The translations under genes were made by a program, and so were the position numbers. Below, one piece after another: positions 1 through 8,034 of a stretch of 64,000 bases of DNA. Positions within the stretch are counted from its first letter, which is position 1, and the number at the start of each line of letters is the position of its first letter. Below the pieces are notes generated by a model. That model made no database searches and was not told the origin of the DNA. It saw nothing but the letters and a program-made list of their open reading frames with translations. The stretch comes from RH-AL1 sp965198495 (GTDB lineage: Bacteria > Pseudomonadota > Alphaproteobacteria > Rhizobiales > Beijerinckiaceae), in the NCBI GenBank assembly GCA_965198495.1, contig CBDAPL010000001.1, positions 3,428,308 to 3,492,307 of the forward strand, given 5' to 3'.

Positions 1-1
1 T

Positions 2-1102
2 GCCTTGGACGTGGCGCCGATCACCTGGCCGCTCGGCCAGGGGCGCGGCTTCGTCGGCACCTACGATCTCCAGCGCAAGCTGGTGCGCCGGCTCGATCAT
101 GACGCCGAGGCCGTGCCGGTGTCGGGACCGGACGATCCCTACATCGAGGGGCTGATGAAGCCGGCCGACTTCATCGAGACGGTGGAGCAGGTCGAGCTCG
201 CCAGCGAGGGCCTGAAGGCGTTCGACCGCCAGGCTTTTCTGGAGGGGCACCTGACGCCGGTGTTCTTCGGCTCGGCGCTGCGCAATTTCGGCATCCGCGA
301 TCTCATCGACGCGCTCGCCGCCTTCGCGCCGGCGCCGCACGGGCTGGAGGCCGCCTCGCGCAACGTCGACGCGCGCGAGGCGAAGATGACGGGGTTCGTG
401 TTCAAGATCCAGGCGAACATGGACAAGAACCACCGCGACCGCATAGCCTTCATGCGCATCTGCTCGGGCAAGCTGACGCGCGGCATGAAGGTGAAGCTGG
501 TGCGCACCGGCAAGACGATGGCGCTGAACGCGCCGCAATTCTTCTTCGCGCAGGACCGCCAGCTCGCCGACGAGGCGTGGCCGGGCGACGTCGTCGGCAT
601 TCCCAACCATGGCGCGCTGCGCATCGGCGACACGCTGACCGAAGGCGAGGAGCTGGTGTTTCGCGGCGTGCCGAGCTTCGCGCCCGAAATCCTGCGCCGG
701 GTGAAGATCGGCGACGCGATGAAGCAGAAGAAGCTGCGCGAGGCCCTGGGCCAGATGGCCGAGGAAGGCGTGGTGCAGCTCTTCATCCCGGCCGACGGCT
801 CGGGCGCGATGGTCGGCGTCGTCGGCGCGCTGCAGCTCGACGTGCTGCTCGACCGGCTCAACGCGGAATACGGGCTGGAGGCGGCGTTCGAGACGAGCCG
901 CTTCACGCTGTGCCGCTGGATCACCGGCAAGGCGGCGGACATCGACACGTTCGCCAGGGCGCACGGCTCCTCGATGGCGGCCGACCTCGACGGCTCGCCG
1001 GTCTTCATGGCGCCGTCGGCCTGGGACCTCACCTACGAGGCCGAACGCTGGCCCGACATCGCCTTCGCCGACATCAAGGATTACCAGAGGGAGCACGCGT
1101 GA
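2..1102 (+). CDS. prfC: Peptide chain release factor 3 (RF3), C-terminal part
   Basis: The 5' end is cut by the window edge. About 366 codons remain of a protein usually near 530 residues. RF3 is a translational GTPase that recycles RF1 and RF2 from the ribosome after peptide release. The opening residues (DVAPITWPLGQGRGF) match the RF3 segment that follows the G domain, so the GTP-binding motifs lie upstream. What remains is the end of the G domain, the beta-barrel domain II (start near MTGFVFKIQANMDKNHRDR) and the RF3-specific C-terminal domain (LREALGQMAEEGVVQLF). The frame is open to position 2, so no start codon should be assigned here. It ends with TGA and no clear terminator follows. 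The family call is secure from these conserved stretches. Confidence 0.95.
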   Translation, partial: ALDVAPITWPLGQGRGFVGTYDLQRKLVRRLDHDAEAVPVSGPDDPYIEGLMKPADFIETVEQVELASEGLKAFDRQAFLEGHLTPVFFGSALRNFGIRDLIDALAAFAPAPHGLEAASRNVDAREAKMTGFVFKIQANMDKNHRDRIAFMRICSGKLTRGMKVKLVRTGKTMALNAPQFFFAQDRQLADEAWPGDVVGIPNHGALRIGDTLTEGEELVFRGVPSFAPEILRRVKIGDAMKQKKLREALGQMAEEGVVQLFIPADGSGAMVGVVGALQLDVLLDRLNAEYGLEAAFETSRFTLCRWITGKAADIDTFARAHGSSMAADLDGSPVFMAPSAWDLTYEAERWPDIAFADIKDYQREHA

Positions 1103-1545
1103 GGGGTGGCGGGCTGAAGGAACAAGCTTGTATCGCCACAACGATTATTCAGTAGGCATCCGGCGCGCCAGTGGGCTTGTCCGCCGCTCATCGCGGGGCT
1201 AAGGTACATATACCGAACACCAGAGACAGCAGAACACGCATGACGCTTATGACGCTATGACGCTTATGACGCTGAAATGTAACGACACGTGCTTTTTTCT
1301 TCCGCGCGATCGGAGCGTCGATGGGTCGTCGAGGCCGGCCCGGTCGCCCCGCTAACCGCGTTCGCGTGACAGCGGGAACCGCGCCGTAACCACGTCCGCT
1401 TTCGTCCACCGCGCGAGCGCGCCGGGCGCCCGCCAAAGGCCGCCGCGTTCAGACATTGGACATTTTTGGCCTGTTGAGTGCGAAGGTCGCAAACGCCGGT
1501 CCGCCGGAATGTGTATGGCATCGTCGGGCGACCGAGAGGCTTGAG
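1103..1545. other. 443-nt intergenic region between prfC and cpsB
   Basis: I see no convincing gene here. It is less GC-rich than its flanks in the middle and holds the tandem repeat at 1240-1273. Reading frames across it have no conserved look. The promoter of cpsB should lie here, but I could not place one with confidence. Confidence 0.6.
1240..1273. repeat. Two tandem copies of a 17-bp unit built from ATGACGCT(T)
   Basis: The unit ATGACGCTTATGACGCT occurs twice back to back, giving four consecutive ATGACGCT cores at 8-9 bp spacing. It lies about 270 bp upstream of the cpsB start codon. Regularly spaced direct cores could be a regulator binding array or a slipped-strand repeat. The sequence alone does not decide. 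Confidence 0.85.
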
Positions 1546-2949
1546 ATGAAGATCCTTCCCGTCATCATGTGCGGCGGTTCCGGCACGCGCGTGTGGCCCG
1601 AGTCGCGCGAGAGCCTGCCCAAGCAGTTCATCCCGCTCGTCGGCGCCGAGTCGACGTTCCAGATGGCGATGGAGGTGCTCTCCGACGACCTGTTCGAGAT
1701 GCCGATCGTCATCTCCAACCATGCCTACCGCTTCCTCATCGGCGAGCAGCTGCTGAAGATGAACCGGCTCGCCCATATCGTGCTGGAACCGGAAGCGCGC
1801 GACTCCGGGCCGGCGGTGGCGGTGGCGGCTGAACTCGCCGCGCGCATGGCGCCCGACACGGTCGTCGCGGTGCTCGCCGCCGACCACGTCGTGCGCGACA
1901 GGCAGGGCTTCGTCGCGCTGTGCCGCGCCGCGGCGGCGGCGGCCCGCGACGGCCACATCGTGACGCTCGGGATCAAGCCCAACCACCCGGCCACCGGCTA
2001 CGGCTACATCAAGCCGGGCGCGGCCCTGGGCGACGGCGTCTTCGAACTCGACCGCTTCGTGGAGAAGCCGGACCGGCCGACGGCGGAGCGCTACCGCGAG
2101 CAGGGGTTTCTGTGGAACTCCGGCAACTTCTTCTTTCGCGCCGACGTGATGCAGGCCGAGCTGCGCGCGTTCGAGCCGGCGATGCTTTCGGCGGCGGCCG
2201 ACGCGGTGGCGCGCTCGCGCGTCGACCTCGACTTCACCGTGCTCGATGCCGAGAGCTTCGCTCAGGCGACGAAAAAGTCGATCGATTACGCCGTCATGGA
2301 GCGCACGCGCAAGGCCGCCGTCGTGCCGGCCGACATCGGCTGGTCCGACGTCGGCAACTGGTCGGCGGTGTGGGAACTCTCCGAGCGCGACGGCGACGGC
2401 AACTCGATCCGCGGCCACGGCGCGACGCTGGAGGCGAAGAACGTCCACATCCGCTCCGACCACCATCTCACCACCGTGGTCGGCGTCGACGACGTCATCG
2501 TCGTCACCACGCAGGACGCGGTGCTGGTCGTCGGCCATCGGCACGGCGACAAGGTCAAGCAGCTCGTCGAGAAGCTGCGCGCCGAGGGCCGCAAGGAGGC
2601 CTCGGAGCATATCCGCGCGTATCGGCCATGGGGCTACTACCAGTCGATCGACAACGGCACGCGCTACCAGGTCAAGCGCATCCTCGTGAAGCCCGGCGCG
2701 GCCCTGTCGCTACAGAAGCACTTCCACCGCGCCGAGCACTGGATCGTGGTCAAGGGCATCGCCGAGGTGACGCGCGGCAACGAGATCGTGCTGGTGCACG
2801 AGAACGAGTCGATCTACCTGCCCATCGGCACCATTCACCGCATGGCGAACCCCGGCAAGATCAACCTCGAACTCATCGAGGTGCAGACCGGCTCCTACCT
2901 CGGCGAGGACGACATCATCCGCATCGAGGACGTGTACAACAGGCACTGA
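1546..2949 (+). CDS. cpsB: Mannose-1-phosphate guanylyltransferase / mannose-6-phosphate isomerase
   Basis: This bifunctional type II enzyme makes GDP-mannose for polysaccharides: it isomerises fructose-6-phosphate to mannose-6-phosphate and transfers GMP to mannose-1-phosphate. At 467 residues it has normal family length. The N-terminal nucleotidyltransferase domain starts with GGSGTRVWPESRESLPKQF (residues about 9-27) and carries RFVEKPDRPT. The C-terminal cupin isomerase domain carries QKHFHRAEHW, the metal-binding signature. ATG 1546 was chosen because GAGAGG lies just upstream and the family begins right before the nucleotide loop; the frame is open further upstream to 1456. It stands alone, with no glycosyltransferase or phosphomannomutase neighbour, so the polysaccharide it feeds is unknown from this window. 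Confidence 0.95.
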   Translation: MKILPVIMCGGSGTRVWPESRESLPKQFIPLVGAESTFQMAMEVLSDDLFEMPIVISNHAYRFLIGEQLLKMNRLAHIVLEPEARDSGPAVAVAAELAARMAPDTVVAVLAADHVVRDRQGFVALCRAAAAAARDGHIVTLGIKPNHPATGYGYIKPGAALGDGVFELDRFVEKPDRPTAERYREQGFLWNSGNFFFRADVMQAELRAFEPAMLSAAADAVARSRVDLDFTVLDAESFAQATKKSIDYAVMERTRKAAVVPADIGWSDVGNWSAVWELSERDGDGNSIRGHGATLEAKNVHIRSDHHLTTVVGVDDVIVVTTQDAVLVVGHRHGDKVKQLVEKLRAEGRKEASEHIRAYRPWGYYQSIDNGTRYQVKRILVKPGAALSLQKHFHRAEHWIVVKGIAEVTRGNEIVLVHENESIYLPIGTIHRMANPGKINLELIEVQTGSYLGEDDIIRIEDVYNRH

Positions 2950-3029
2950 GTTTCGATGCCGGGCCGTCGTCGCGGCGCTTGACCGCTATTCGGCGGCAAC
3001 GCATCGTCGGCCGGCTCGGGAGCCCCGTC

Positions 3030-3482
3030 ATGTCCGTTTCGAAACCTTGCCTCGCCGTCCTCGCCGCCGCCTTGCTTCTGGCCCTCGGCATCGGCTCGGC
3101 CGATGCCCGGCCGATCTCGCCTTCGGAGGAGAAGGACCAGCCCTATTCCGGGATCGTCCCGGCTTGCGAGAACCAAGGCTCGCTTTCGGTGATCCAGTCT
3201 CGTTTCGCGCAGCGCGAGTCCGAATATTGGCATTCCGGGCTCGAGATCGCCGCCTTCCAGGAGGTGCGCGAAGTCGGCTTCCGTTCCAACGGGCTCGACT
3301 ACATACCGCGCCGCTACTGCCAGGCACATGCCCTGATGAGCGACCAGAAGATCCGCACGGTCGACTATTCCCTCGTCGAGGCGGGCGGCGGCATCGGCTT
3401 CGAGACCGGCGTCATCTTCTGCGTCGTCGGCCTCGACCGCAACGACGCCTTCGCGCCCGGCTGCAAGATGGCCCTGCCCTGA
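3030..3482 (+). CDS. Secreted protein of unknown function, upstream of RNase T2
   Basis: The protein has 150 residues. A signal peptide is clear: SKPC, then a hydrophobic run (LAVLAAALLLALGIGSADA) with cleavage expected after ADA near residue 26. The mature part has four cysteines (in VPACENQ, RRYCQAH, VIFCVVG, APGCKMA), which could form two periplasmic disulfides. I do not recognise the family. The gene ends two bases before the start of the RNase T2 gene, so the two are almost certainly cotranscribed. Upstream, 80 nt separate it from cpsB. A role linked to the RNase, such as partner or inhibitor, is only a guess from the pairing. Confidence 0.8.
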   Translation: MSVSKPCLAVLAAALLLALGIGSADARPISPSEEKDQPYSGIVPACENQGSLSVIQSRFAQRESEYWHSGLEIAAFQEVREVGFRSNGLDYIPRRYCQAHALMSDQKIRTVDYSLVEAGGGIGFETGVIFCVVGLDRNDAFAPGCKMALP

Positions 3483-3484
3483 CC

Positions 3485-4258
3485 ATGCGCCGCATCGCGC
3501 CGTCCCCGGCGCTTCTGGCCCTGGCGCTTCTCGCCTTGATCGCCACCGCGCCGCGCGCCGCGCGCGCCAACGACTGCCTGCTCGACAATTGCGAGGACCA
3601 GCGCCCGCCACCGACCCGCGCGCGCGGCGAGCATGACGAGACGGGCCGTTTTCGCCGCAACGGGTCCGGGCCGCGCGGCGCCAGCCGGCCCGGCGCTTTC
3701 GACTTCTACGTGCTGTCGCTGTCCTGGTCGCCCGGCTTCTGCGCCACCGGCGGCCAGGAGAAAGGCAGAGATCAGTGCCGCGACGGCGCCGACATCGGCT
3801 TCATCGTCCACGGCCTTTGGCCGCAGTACGATCACGGCTATCCCTCCGACTGCCGGGGCGCCACCTCGCCGCCGCGCTCGGCGCTGGCGGAGACCGATGG
3901 CGTCTACCCCGACCGCGGGCTCGCGCGCTATGAATGGCGCAAGCACGGCACCTGCTCGGGTCTCGACGCCGACGATTACTTCAACGCCGCCAAGGCCGCG
4001 CGCGACGCGGTCACGATCCCGCCGCGCTTCAAGGACCCGCATGCCGCGCAGAGCCTCTCGCCCGGCGAGGTCACCAAGGCCTTCGTCGACGCCAATCCGG
4101 CGCTGCGTCCGACCATGCTCGCCGCGATCTGCCAGCACGGCACGCTGGACGAGGTCCGCTTCTGCTTCAGCAAGGACCTGAAGAGCTTCCGGGCCTGCCC
4201 GGAGGTCGTCCGCGAGGGCTGCCGCAACGAGGCGATGTCGGTCCCGGCCGTCCGCTAG
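3485..4258 (+). CDS. Secreted ribonuclease T2 family protein
   Basis: A periplasmic or secreted endoribonuclease of the T2/Rh/S family, 257 residues. A signal peptide covers residues about 1-28 (LLALALLALIATAPRAARA). Both active-site boxes are intact: CAS1 as FIVHGLWPQ with catalytic His109, and CAS2 as YEWRKHGTC with Glu150 and His154. Paired cysteines around both boxes match the usual disulfides. A proline- and arginine-rich stretch (about 37-70) separates signal and domain. The product would cut RNA non-specifically through a 2',3'-cyclic phosphate and could scavenge phosphate or nucleosides. The start ATG lies two bases after the stop of the preceding secreted protein. Confidence 0.93.
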   Translation: MRRIAPSPALLALALLALIATAPRAARANDCLLDNCEDQRPPPTRARGEHDETGRFRRNGSGPRGASRPGAFDFYVLSLSWSPGFCATGGQEKGRDQCRDGADIGFIVHGLWPQYDHGYPSDCRGATSPPRSALAETDGVYPDRGLARYEWRKHGTCSGLDADDYFNAAKAARDAVTIPPRFKDPHAAQSLSPGEVTKAFVDANPALRPTMLAAICQHGTLDEVRFCFSKDLKSFRACPEVVREGCRNEAMSVPAVR

Positions 4259-4266
4259 GATCCCGC

Positions 4267-5142
4267 GTGAACTACAATCATGCCTTCCACGCCGGGAATT
4301 TCGCCGACGTGTTCAAGCATGCGGTGCTCATCCGCATCCTCCTTTACCTCCAGCGCAAGCCGACGCCGTTCCGGGTGATCGACACGCATGCCGGCGGCGG
4401 CCGCTACGATCTCGGCGGCGTGGAGGCCGGTCGCACGCGCGAGTGGCATGGCGGCATCGACCGCCTGGATCCGGCAACGATGGGCGCCGAGGCGCGCGCG
4501 CTGCTCGAGCCTTATCTCGCGCTTGTCGAGCCGGCGAGGCACGGCGCGCCCTATCCCGGCTCACCGGCGATCGCGCTCGCCCTCACCCGCCCGTTCGATC
4601 GCATGATCTTCTGCGAGCTGCACCCGCACGCCCTGGACACCTTGCGAGCCTGCGTCGGCCGCGACAAGCGCGCGAAGGTGATCGCGCTCGACGGCTATAC
4701 CGGACTGAAAGCCTTCATACCGCCGGTCGAGCGGCGCGGGCTCGCGCTGATCGATCCGCCGTTCGAGGCCGAAGACGAATTCGAGCGGCTGACGGAAGCG
4801 ATCCTGGCGGCGCATCGCAAATGGCGCGAAGGGATCATCCTCGCTTGGCACCCGATCAAGGACAGGCGCGGCATGGAACGCATGGTCGCGCGGCTCGCGG
4901 CCGGCGGTGTGGATGACCTGCTGCGCCTCGAGCTGCACGTCGACGCGCCGCGCCCCGATGGGCGGCTCGTCGCCAGCGGCTTGATCGTCGTGAACCCACC
5001 ATTCACGCTGCATGCGGAAATGGAGTGTCTCCTGCCGGAGTTGGCGCGGCAACTTGGGCCAGGGCACGGATCCTCACGCGTCGTCCGGCCGATCGTCCGG
5101 GATCGATCCGGCGCGACGGCGACGCCGTTCATCCAAAATTGA
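4267..5142 (+). CDS. rlmJ: 23S rRNA (adenine-2030-N6)-methyltransferase
   Basis: RlmJ uses S-adenosylmethionine to methylate A2030 in 23S rRNA. The N-terminus NYNHAFHAGNFADVFKHAVL is the hallmark of the family. The SAM loop is seen in VIDTHAGGGRYDL (about 37-49) and the catalytic amino-methyltransferase motif is DPPF at 163-166, a normal variant of DPPY. The conserved start falls at GTG 4267, 8 nt after the RNase T2 stop; no ATG fits. The protein has 291 residues. The C-terminal 20 or so residues after ARQLG look unconserved and arginine-rich. Confidence 0.94.
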   Translation: MNYNHAFHAGNFADVFKHAVLIRILLYLQRKPTPFRVIDTHAGGGRYDLGGVEAGRTREWHGGIDRLDPATMGAEARALLEPYLALVEPARHGAPYPGSPAIALALTRPFDRMIFCELHPHALDTLRACVGRDKRAKVIALDGYTGLKAFIPPVERRGLALIDPPFEAEDEFERLTEAILAAHRKWREGIILAWHPIKDRRGMERMVARLAAGGVDDLLRLELHVDAPRPDGRLVASGLIVVNPPFTLHAEMECLLPELARQLGPGHGSSRVVRPIVRDRSGATATPFIQN

Positions 5143-5229
5143 CGCTGCGATGAAAGGGTGCGCATGGGCTGGAACGCCGGGACCGCGCGGGCCGTATCCT
5201 GCTTGAAATGGTGGAAGGCGGCTGTCCTC

Positions 5230-5619
5230 ATGGCAAAGTACTCAAGGATCCTCCTCGTCGACGACAGCGCGATCACGCGCCGCGTCGTGCGCAAGATGCT
5301 CGAGGAAAACGGCTACGCGAACATCGACGAGGCGGCCGACGGTCGGCAGGCGGTGGCCCTGCTGGGGCAGCGGACCTATTCGCTCGTGATTTCCGACTGG
5401 AACATGGCGCCGATGAGCGGGCTCGAGCTTCTGGCGTCCATACGCGCCTCAATCCGCCTTAAAGGCCTGCCATTCATCATGATAACCGGCAATACGCAGA
5501 AGAAGTTCGCGTCCATCGCCCGTGACAACGGGGCCACCTGTTATCTCGTGAAACCCTTTACCGCGGCCGTGCTCCTGGAGCGCGTCACGAGCGTCTTCCA
5601 GTCGCACATCGCGGCTTGA
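5230..5619 (+). CDS. Single-domain CheY-like response regulator
   Basis: A stand-alone receiver domain of 129 residues. Acidic pocket residues are in VDDSA (11-12), the phosphorylated Asp is D56 in ISDWNM, the switch Thr is in MITGN and the conserved Lys is K108 in LVKPF. There is no output domain, so it must act by protein contact, as CheY does on flagellar motors or other single-domain regulators do in phosphorelays. No chemotaxis or kinase gene is adjacent. ATG 5230 was preferred over 5158 because GGAAGG lies about 11 nt upstream and the domain starts directly after it. Confidence 0.9.
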   Translation: MAKYSRILLVDDSAITRRVVRKMLEENGYANIDEAADGRQAVALLGQRTYSLVISDWNMAPMSGLELLASIRASIRLKGLPFIMITGNTQKKFASIARDNGATCYLVKPFTAAVLLERVTSVFQSHIAA

Positions 5620-5741
5620 GGAAAGCGATCGCCTCGCCGCGGCTCGCGATTTCGCCGTTGCTTTGAAGCATCGTGCGGGTAGAACCCGCTCGCGCGCCAG
5701 GCTCCGGCCAAGCCGCTTCGTTCTGGTCGGGAAGTGCGCCG

Positions 5742-6344
5742 ATGATGATCCTCAGGAGTTCGCCGCCCTCGCCGTTCGGGCGCAAGGTCAAGATTGCGGC
5801 CGCGATGCTGGAGCTGAGCGGCGAGATCGAGATCGTTAAGACCGACACCTCCGACCCGCACGATCTTATCCGCCTGCAAAATCCGCTCGGCAAGATACCC
5901 GCCCTGACGCTCGAAAACGGGCAAGTGCTCTTCGATAGTCGCGTCATCATCGAGTACCTCGACCATCGCGCCGGGGGCGGCAGGTTGATCCCCTCGGCGG
6001 GCGACATCCGCTACGCTGTCCTGACCGAAGCGGCGTTGGCCGACGGCATCATGGATGCGGCGATCCTGCAGATCTACGAGACGCGCTTTCGCGAAGAGAC
6101 TATGCGCGCTCAGAAGTGGGTCGCCCTCCAGGCGGAGAAGGTCGCCCGCGCCCTCACCGCCTTCGCGCGCCGGCCGCCCGAAGGGCCGCGCGGTATCGCC
6201 GACATCAGTTTCGCCTGCGCGCTCGGCTACCTCGACCTGCGCTTCGGCGGCTTTTGGCGCGAGGAGCATCCCGAACTCGTGGCTTGGCTGGCCGGCTTTT
6301 CAGCCGAGGTTCCGTCCTTCGAGGCGACGCGATGTCGTCAGTGA
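5742..6344 (+). CDS. Glutathione S-transferase family protein
   Basis: The 200-residue protein has the thioredoxin-like N-terminal GST fold: MILRSSPPSPFGRKVKI, where the Ser/Pro-Phe region marks the glutathione site, then NPLGKIPALTLENG with the cis-proline, and FDSRVIIEYLD. An all-helical C-terminal domain follows (IADISFACALGYLDLRF). The start is one of two adjacent ATGs (5742, 5745); the frame is open upstream to 5673 but that part is not GST-like. The substrate is unknown. It probably conjugates glutathione or acts as a thiol-linked stress enzyme in the cytoplasm. Confidence 0.92.
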   Translation: MMILRSSPPSPFGRKVKIAAAMLELSGEIEIVKTDTSDPHDLIRLQNPLGKIPALTLENGQVLFDSRVIIEYLDHRAGGGRLIPSAGDIRYAVLTEAALADGIMDAAILQIYETRFREETMRAQKWVALQAEKVARALTAFARRPPEGPRGIADISFACALGYLDLRFGGFWREEHPELVAWLAGFSAEVPSFEATRCRQ

Positions 6345-6430
6345 GGGGAAGCCGAGATCAGACCGACTGATGCCGCCGGCCTCGCAAGCCCAAGCATCCG
6401 GTTCACTCGCCCCCTGCCCCGGGCCACGCG

Positions 6431-6610
6431 CTAGCCCAGCTGTTCTTTGGAGACGATCACCTCGATGAACTCCTTGAGTGCCGCCCGGACCCGATCATCC
6501 GAGATGGAGCGGTAGGCGGCGAGCATCTCCATTGTCTCGGCGCGATAGCCGTCACGGGGGACCTCTTCGCAAGCGGAAGCCTTGCCAAGCTTGGTGGGTT
6601 TCTCGACCAT
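6431..6610 (-). CDS. Small protein of unknown function, 59 residues
   Basis: Reading from ATG 6610 gives a short soluble protein with a basic N-terminus (MVEKPTKLGKASACEE) and an amphipathic helical C-terminal half (AYRSISDDRVRAALKEFIEVIVSKEQ). The frame continues upstream to 6688, but that extension looks non-coding. I do not recognise a family, and the Shine-Dalgarno sequence is weak. Support comes from its protein-like composition. It lies between the convergent GST gene and hisZ on the other strand, and the 287 nt from 6611 to 6897 hold nothing else I can identify. Moderate confidence only. Confidence 0.5.
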   Translation of the reverse strand: MVEKPTKLGKASACEEVPRDGYRAETMEMLAAYRSISDDRVRAALKEFIEVIVSKEQLG

Positions 6611-6897
6611 GGAGGTTCCGGAGTGAAAAGCCCGTCGGAACAGCGCTGGGCTAGTGCACCATTCGACCCTCGGCAGCGAGGGCGTCATCCGGAGTGCGCA
6701 TCGGATTTGCAGGTGCCGCGCTGCGCCTGGCCCTCCCCGTTATGGGCATTAGAGTAGTTAGGCAAGCGCCCTTACGTCTCATCGAACGGGTGGGGACGTC
6801 CAACCTCTTCACCCTTCCGCGCGAAACGGGTCGCGCGGTGGCCGTACGCTTGTTAAGAAAGCGCACTTCTGGAGACCCGTCCCTTGAACGCGCGCTC

Positions 6898-8034
6898 GTG
6901 ACCGCTTCAGCCCCGATCCCTTTCGCCGACGACCGGCTGCGGCAGGACGCGATGATCGCCCATCTCGTCGGCGCCGGCTACGCGCGCTGCGAGCCGCCTC
7001 TGCTGCAGCCGGCGGCGGCTTTCTTCGAGTCCGGCGAGGACATGCGCGGGCGCCTCTACCTGACCAGCGACCACTCGGGCGCGGAACTGTGCCTGCGGCC
7101 GGAGTACACGATCCCGGTCTGCCGGGAATACCTGGCGTCCGCCACCTTCGGGAAGCCGGCGGCCTATTCCTATTGCGGCTCTGTGTTCCGCCTTCGTAAG
7201 GACGGTCCCGGCGAGTTCGTACAGGCCGGCATCGAGAACCTCGGCCGCACCGACCGGGAAGCCGCCGACGCCGAGATACTGGCGCTTTCGCTGGAGGCGG
7301 CAAGCCTCGCCACGCCCGCGCGCCTGTCGACGAACGTCGGCGACGCCGGGCTGTTTTCCGACTTGCTCGACGCGCTCGCCATACCCCCGCAATGGCGCCG
7401 GCGCATCACGCGCGGCCTCGCCCAAGGCAAGAGCCTGGCCGGCGTCCTCGACGCGCCGCGCAACGGCAGCATCGACCATTCCGGCGTGCTGGCGGCTTTG
7501 GAAGGCGTCGACAAGAAAGGCGCGCGGGCGCTCGTCGAGGACCTGCTCGCCATCGCCGGGATCACGTCCGTGGGCGGACGCACGGCGGCGGAAATCGCCG
7601 ACAGGTTCCTTGAGCAGGCGGCTTTCAAGGGCGGCTCCGGTATCGCCGCCGAAGCCCGCTCGGTGCTGGAGCGTTTCCTGGCGATCGCCGGCGATCCGGA
7701 CGAGGCGGCGGCCACGCTGCGGATGCTGGCCGACGAGGCCAGGCTCGACATCGGACCGGCGCTGGAGCGCTTCGAGCACAGGCTCGGCTTCATCGCCGCG
7801 CGCGGCATCGTGGTCGGCGAGATGCGCTTCGTCGCCCGCTTCGTCCGCAACCTCGATTATTACAGCGGTTTCGTCTTCGAGACTCGCGACGCGGCGCGGC
7901 CGAACGATCCACCGATCATCGGCGGCGGCCGCTACGACCGACTGCTCACCACCCTGGGCGCTAAGACCGAGGTTCCGGCGGTCGGCGCCGCGCTCTGGGC
8001 CGACCGGCGCGCCGGCGCGGGAGAGCCCCAATGA
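6898..8034 (+). CDS. hisZ: ATP phosphoribosyltransferase regulatory subunit HisZ
   Basis: HisZ is a catalytically inactive relative of histidyl-tRNA synthetase that activates HisG and makes it sensitive to histidine. The class II synthetase-like fold shows in LRPEYTIPVCREYL (motif 2 region), YCGSVFRLR, and the C-terminal RNLDYYSGFVFETRD and IGGGRYDRLL, which corresponds to motif 3. Length is 378 residues. GTG 6898 gives the family-like N-terminus (TASAPIPFADDRLRQDAMIAHL); the frame is open to 6694 but that segment is not conserved-looking. Its stop overlaps the hisG start (ATGA), so translation is coupled. Confidence 0.92.
   Translation: MTASAPIPFADDRLRQDAMIAHLVGAGYARCEPPLLQPAAAFFESGEDMRGRLYLTSDHSGAELCLRPEYTIPVCREYLASATFGKPAAYSYCGSVFRLRKDGPGEFVQAGIENLGRTDREAADAEILALSLEAASLATPARLSTNVGDAGLFSDLLDALAIPPQWRRRITRGLAQGKSLAGVLDAPRNGSIDHSGVLAALEGVDKKGARALVEDLLAIAGITSVGGRTAAEIADRFLEQAAFKGGSGIAAEARSVLERFLAIAGDPDEAAATLRMLADEARLDIGPALERFEHRLGFIAARGIVVGEMRFVARFVRNLDYYSGFVFETRDAARPNDPPIIGGGRYDRLLTTLGAKTEVPAVGAALWADRRAGAGEPQ

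Noticed and set aside
6884..6901. Five-codon TTG frame ending in TGA that overlaps the hisZ GTG, with GGAG 10 nt upstream
   Set aside because: It could be a reinitiation leader, but a five-codon frame with TTG start is too weak to claim. It does explain the missing Shine-Dalgarno sequence of hisZ only speculatively.
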